Assembly (NCBI GenBank): GCA_964562985.1
Contig: CAZLWE010000098.1
Coordinates: 1-7,866 of the forward strand
DNA length: 7,866 bases
Direction: 5' to 3'
Source: SHLQ01 sp964562985
GTDB lineage: Bacteria; Actinomycetota; Acidimicrobiia; Acidimicrobiales; SHLQ01
The notes beneath the pieces were generated by a model. The model worked only from the letters and a program-made list of their open reading frames with translations, was not told the origin of the DNA and ran no database searches. This document shows positions 4,300 through 7,866 of this stretch, piece after piece (position 1 is the stretch's first letter; each line of letters begins with the position of its first letter). A program made the translations under genes and the position numbers.

Positions 4300-7170
4300 A
4301 TGCCACGTGTTAAAATACACATTGACAACGCCGAGGGGCTAGTTACTGCCTACGGCGCGGCGTCGGCAAATGCGCGTGAAACAATGGTGGCATTATCGCC
4401 GTTGGTGACGAGGGCCTATGACTTGTTGGGGATGGCCGGTCAGAACGGTTTGACCGGGCCAATGCCTGCATTGATGAACCTGGCCAACGACCTTCGCACC
4501 GAAGTAGACGATGTTGCGTGGCGGGTTGATTGGTTGAAGACAACCGACGCGTTGCCGTTGGGGTTGAGCGGCCGGGTGACAGGTGAGGTTCCCGCCGATC
4601 TCGACGCAGCGTTTAGAGCCTCTGGGCTCACTGACGAACAGATCGAGCTCGCGAATCAGATGATGCGCGACGGCGTGTCGTTCACCGACGCCGCTGCTGC
4701 CGCCCAATCGGATGACCCTCAAGCCGAACTCGCCGCCGGAACATCGCTCGATGATGCACTGACATTGGCAACAGGGCGCGTGGCCGGTATCGGTCGGCTA
4801 GTTGAACTGAACAGGCTCATCGACGGTTGGGAAGGCACCGACAACGACATCGAACTCGATCTGCTTGTGCGGGAACGTGACGCGCTGCTGGTGTCGTTGA
4901 CCGGTGTCGAGAACTCCTGGGATGTTGACCCCGATGTTGCCGCGTACGCGCTCACCAACGGACTCAGCATCGAACAAGCCGAGCTGGAACAACACGCCGG
5001 TTCCATCGATCAGTTGCATGCCCAACTCGCAGCAACACCCAACCGGGTCGGGAACCACACCTACATCGACCTTCAAGCCCAGCTCGAAGACGAAGTGCTC
5101 GCACTCGCCGGTGGCGACCCACAAATCGCCGCCTACATCATGGCCGGCCTCAACCAAGGACTGCCCGCGTCGGAGGCTTTCGCGCTGGCACAAGACCGGG
5201 GCGACCAGGCTGAACTTCGACGCCAGAGCATTCAAGGCACGGCAGAAGCCCTCGGCATCCCAGAGGACTATGCAGAGTGGCTCGTCGATGAGCTGAATGT
5301 GGCGCCGGGGGAGATCGTCGTAGGTGTCGGAGGCCTTGACCTCAGCCGCGAAGACATCCAATACCTCATCGAGAACACTCCAGCGGAGTTCCAGTTCGAA
5401 GGCTTCATGGAAGCCTTGGCTGCAACCGCAGTAACAGAAACCCAACTTGAGGAGTTGCAGGCAAGCGAAACGAGTGCCGTGAACGCACATCGTGCCTGGG
5501 CAGCTGGCCAGCCAATTGACACTGCCGATCTCGCAGCTCACAACCTCACGCTCGAGACCAGCGGGGTCGAGGGATACGGAACGTGGTATGTGATCCGAAA
5601 CCATCTCGGGATCGCGATCGCTGCGTGGTACGACAACCCAGGGCCCGCAAACGCGTTCCGGAACATGACTCTCGCCGAGTCGACAGCGGCCTACCGTCGA
5701 ACTGCTTCGCCATCGGATGAGGATGAGACGTATCAGAGCTATCTCGACTCGGGAGACTATGGTGAAATCGACGCCGCGGCTTTCGCATTTTCCATGCACG
5801 GCGATGCCGACCAAGCCGACGACGTGCGAACGGGGGCGTGGCCTGGGAACTACTCAGGAGCTGTGTATGAGTCGGCCTTAACCGACCCTCATATTTGGCT
5901 CGATGGTCTTGGCCTAGTGCCGCTTGTAGGTGAGGCGGCTGATGGTCTCAACGCTGCGTTGTACCTTGTCGAGGGAGACTTCACGAACGCAAGCATCAGC
6001 GTTGTCTCGATGGTCCCGTATCTCGGATCGCTCGGCCCCGCACGACGCGTCGCCAACAACGTTGGCGGCGAGGTCGTCAGCTCCATGCAAGTTGTTGATG
6101 GCGGCCAAGTGCTCCACACAATCCGCCAAGCAGACGGCTCGCTCATTCAAGTCGTGGAACTGACCGACGGCCAGTTGCTGGGTGGCCCAAGCACCCTCAT
6201 CCGTGGAGATGTGTCTGGCGCAGCTTCGCCTCCAAACGCCATTGTCGACCCACCACTGACAGCGGCGCAATCGTCTCCGTCGCCTTTGCGACCTGACGAC
6301 GACCTGATTGATGCTCCCCAAGCGACCGCAGGAGCGACTCCGCCACGACCCGATGACGACCTGATCGATCTCAACAATCCGAACCGTGAACCCGCTCTTG
6401 TAGGAGCCAACACCAGCCCCGATGTGGGTGCCAGCGCCAATGCTTCCGACCGAACTCCTGTCGGAACAGGCGGTTCCGGCAATAGCGGCAGTGGGTCGGG
6501 CAGCTCCGGCGGCAGTGGTTCAGGCAACGGCGGAGACGGACCCGACATCGGTGGCTCCGGAGCAGACGACTTCGGCAACGGTAGCGACCTTGATGGTTAT
6601 GACAATGCTTCTGGCCCTGATCAATCCGCTGCAGTACGCGACCGAACATATGACTCGATCGAGGATTCGCCGGTTGAATTGACTCAGCCTGGTGGAATCG
6701 CCGACCAGGAAGATCTCATTTTCGATGAAGCAAGAGGGAAATGGATAGAACCCACACAGACTCGCATCGATCATGCGATCGATGGCCACTTCAACGGTAT
6801 GGGCCAGCCGACAGGTGGGCACTACGTGAGAAACCCAGACATTCGGATAGTCGGCCAGAGCGAGCCTGACCGATTTGGTGTCACGCAGGGATTCCAACAG
6901 CGCCGAGACCCAGCGAACGGGCAATGGGTTGATAAGACAAACGCTTCTGGCGTGGCGCAGCTCAATACGTACTTTCCGGAGCACTGGACAAAGCGGCAGA
7001 CTGGAATCGAGATCAATCACGCGTTTCGCAACTCAACGCCGGATCCAGAACGACCGGGTTTCTGGCGAGGTAACGCCAGTGATGGAACACCGATTACGGG
7101 CAGGTATAGCGATCCGAGCGCGGGACTCGCGGGAGGCTGGACCAGTGCATATCCTGAGTTTGGAGGATAG
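4300..7170 (+). CDS. Polymorphic toxin with C-terminal EndoU-type RNase domain
   Basis: A 956-aa modular toxin. Residues 1-90 look like a long helical hairpin, broadly like WXG/LXG-type heads of type VII-exported toxins, though no WXG or YxxxD/E motif is visible, so the export route is unproven. Residues 108-300 hold degenerate helical repeats. Residues 527-579 are a hydrophobic pretoxin segment (LDGLGLVPLVGEAADGLNA, then YLVEGD), seen just before toxin domains in many polymorphic toxins. Two RPDDDLID copies (664-671, 683-690) and a Gly/Ser linker (about 722-766) follow. The tail (about 808-956) fits bacterial EndoU (PF14436): His825 in DHAIDG, His841 in GGHYV, Lys879 in WVDK, then TYFPEHW (890-896) and a terminal SAYP (949-952). 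EndoU enzymes cut RNA at uridines, so it likely kills competitors by RNA cleavage. The start at 4300 is chosen from the promoter. The gene after it is the probable immunity. Confidence 0.85.
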   Translation: MPRVKIHIDNAEGLVTAYGAASANARETMVALSPLVTRAYDLLGMAGQNGLTGPMPALMNLANDLRTEVDDVAWRVDWLKTTDALPLGLSGRVTGEVPADLDAAFRASGLTDEQIELANQMMRDGVSFTDAAAAAQSDDPQAELAAGTSLDDALTLATGRVAGIGRLVELNRLIDGWEGTDNDIELDLLVRERDALLVSLTGVENSWDVDPDVAAYALTNGLSIEQAELEQHAGSIDQLHAQLAATPNRVGNHTYIDLQAQLEDEVLALAGGDPQIAAYIMAGLNQGLPASEAFALAQDRGDQAELRRQSIQGTAEALGIPEDYAEWLVDELNVAPGEIVVGVGGLDLSREDIQYLIENTPAEFQFEGFMEALAATAVTETQLEELQASETSAVNAHRAWAAGQPIDTADLAAHNLTLETSGVEGYGTWYVIRNHLGIAIAAWYDNPGPANAFRNMTLAESTAAYRRTASPSDEDETYQSYLDSGDYGEIDAAAFAFSMHGDADQADDVRTGAWPGNYSGAVYESALTDPHIWLDGLGLVPLVGEAADGLNAALYLVEGDFTNASISVVSMVPYLGSLGPARRVANNVGGEVVSSMQVVDGGQVLHTIRQADGSLIQVVELTDGQLLGGPSTLIRGDVSGAASPPNAIVDPPLTAAQSSPSPLRPDDDLIDAPQATAGATPPRPDDDLIDLNNPNREPALVGANTSPDVGASANASDRTPVGTGGSGNSGSGSGSSGGSGSGNGGDGPDIGGSGADDFGNGSDLDGYDNASGPDQSAAVRDRTYDSIEDSPVELTQPGGIADQEDLIFDEARGKWIEPTQTRIDHAIDGHFNGMGQPTGGHYVRNPDIRIVGQSEPDRFGVTQGFQQRRDPANGQWVDKTNASGVAQLNTYFPEHWTKRQTGIEINHAFRNSTPDPERPGFWRGNASDGTPITGRYSDPSAGLAGGWTSAYPEFGG
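6289..6369 (+). repeat. Tandem-like repeat encoding RPDDDLID twice, 57 bases apart
   Basis: Inside the toxin gene, residues 664-671 and 683-690 are identical (RPDDDLID), spaced exactly 19 residues; the DNA copies differ at third positions only. The unit lies at the junction between the pretoxin segment and the Gly/Ser linker. It may be a recognition or cleavage motif or just linker expansion. Confidence 0.7.
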
Positions 7171-7173
7171 GAG
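7169..7173 (+). promoter_or_regulatory. Ribosome binding site of the immunity gene
   Basis: AGGAG overlaps the toxin stop codon and ends 10 bases before ATG 7184. The earlier GGAGGA at 7162-7167 is too far for that ATG. There is no TANNNT at leaderless distance, which fits an internal gene of an operon. Confidence 0.5.
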
Positions 7174-7183
7174 TGGTATCGAG

Positions 7184-7771
7184 ATGATCACGAGAACAAT
7201 TGAATTCCGTTGGGCACCTGGTGACGGTGAGTACATAGATCAACCCGGAAAGCACGTACTCGCCTACGACGGTCCACAGACATCAGCCCAGATGGCTGTA
7301 CTCATTACGGTTGATCTGGCAGCAACCAACGGCCGACTTGACCCAGCGGAACTGCTAGTTCTCGCCGATCGCATCGAATCCGTGCAGAACGGCGATCCTT
7401 GGCCCGCCAACATCATGTCTGGCGTCGACGGATTCGTGTACTTCAGTCAGGGTGTGGTTCTCATCGGTTCGTCCGTGGCGGAAGAGTCGGCGCTTCTCAT
7501 TGAGCCCGACGAGGTCATTCGCGTGCTTCGTTCCGTGCACGCCGTGTTTACGAGCTCGGAAGTCCGTAACCCTAAAGCCCAGTTCGATCCGATCCCGTTC
7601 AACGCCATCCTCGACGGCGAAGAGGCAATCGAAGAGTACAAACGTCGCGGCGGGGGTACAAGCAGATGGACCTTCGACCCCAAGAAATGCACCTTCACCT
7701 ATGAGGGCCAGCCGGAGGGCTTTGAGTATCCCAACGAAATCCCGGATGGCTATCGAGAGCTCTGCGAATAG
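7184..7771 (+). CDS. Probable immunity protein for the EndoU toxin, unrecognised family
   Basis: This 195-aa protein begins MITRTIEFRWAPGDGEYI and ends DGYRELCE. I do not recognise a family. It is soluble: no signal peptide, no membrane segment. It is acidic overall with alternating beta-like strands (AVLITVDLAA; GFVYFSQGVVLIGS) and a helix (EVIRVLRSVHAVF), so a compact alpha/beta fold seems likely. Residues 146-156 hold a DGEEAIEEYKRR helix; the last 50 residues are rich in aromatic and charged residues. It lies 13 bases after the toxin stop on the same strand, which is the standard place for the immunity gene of a polymorphic toxin, and acidic immunity proteins often block basic nuclease toxins. 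The role is inferred from position only. ATG 7184 is preferred over TTG 7160 because the latter has no ribosome binding site. Confidence 0.75.
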   Translation: MITRTIEFRWAPGDGEYIDQPGKHVLAYDGPQTSAQMAVLITVDLAATNGRLDPAELLVLADRIESVQNGDPWPANIMSGVDGFVYFSQGVVLIGSSVAEESALLIEPDEVIRVLRSVHAVFTSSEVRNPKAQFDPIPFNAILDGEEAIEEYKRRGGGTSRWTFDPKKCTFTYEGQPEGFEYPNEIPDGYRELCE

Positions 7772-7821
7772 GAAACAGTTGGAACAGCGTCCGCTATCGC
7801 TGCTCGCTGAGTAGAACCGTC

Positions 7822-7837
7822 GTTCGTAATTTCGAAC
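7822..7837 (+). terminator. Short hairpin after the immunity gene, weak terminator candidate
   Basis: GTTCG (7822-7826) and CGAAC (7833-7837) pair across TAATTT, 50 bases after the immunity stop. No U-tract follows, and the region 7772-7866 holds no other feature that I can support. Confidence 0.2.
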
Positions 7838-7866
7838 CTCGAGTGGAGCGGAGATCAGACGGTCAA

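Noticed and set aside
4798..5814. 338-codon open frame on the minus strand inside the toxin gene
   Set aside because: It lies wholly opposite the well-supported toxin frame, has no family resemblance, and is explained by the codon bias of a high-GC gene.
6147..6578. Pro/Leu/Ser-rich 143-codon frame on the minus strand
   Set aside because: It is the complement of the Gly/Ser linker and Asp-rich repeats of the toxin gene; low complexity mirrors the linker.
6875..7183. Upstream extension of the immunity frame into the toxin gene
   Set aside because: The frame is open by chance; its translation is Arg/Ser-rich and the protein-like composition begins only near 7184.

Overview
The window reads as high-GC actinobacterial DNA, perhaps from a marine or soil Acidimicrobiia-type genome. 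This placement is an inference from base composition, protein style and promoter form. Five genes with their own promoter carry a TANNNT hexamer exactly 6 or 7 bases before the ATG and no Shine-Dalgarno sequence. This is the signature of leaderless transcripts, which are common in Actinomycetota. Genes inside operons, and one gene preceded by a good GGAGAG, use ordinary ribosome binding sites. No rRNA, tRNA, CRISPR array, insertion sequence or phage integrase was seen.

Left part (1-2460): the 3' end of a fibronectin type III protein, a two-gene VapBC-type toxin-antitoxin operon under a perfect 14-bp inverted repeat that overlaps its start codon, and, on the other strand, a vitamin-B12-independent methionine synthase-like gene. 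That gene is split by an apparent one-base deletion near 1920.

Middle (2461-4230): a translationally coupled pair of very small genes (53 aa, then a 93-aa helix-turn-helix protein), a stretch of about 590 bases that is almost empty apart from a doubtful 73-aa reading frame, a 78-aa single-RRM RNA-binding protein, and a convergent DUF1330 gene.

Right part (4231-7866): a 956-aa polymorphic toxin and a 195-aa downstream gene that is probably its immunity protein. The toxin has an alpha-helical N-terminal region with degenerate repeats, a hydrophobic pretoxin segment, an Asp- and Gly/Ser-rich linker, and a C-terminal domain that I read as a bacterial EndoU-type RNase with two His, one Lys and the final SAYP element in place. 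Its promoter has a -35 of TTGACG, a 17-bp spacer and a -10 of TACCTT, and it fixes the start at 4300. The immunity candidate belongs to no family I recognise. Together with the toxin it is the most novel part of the window. The secretion machinery is not in view.
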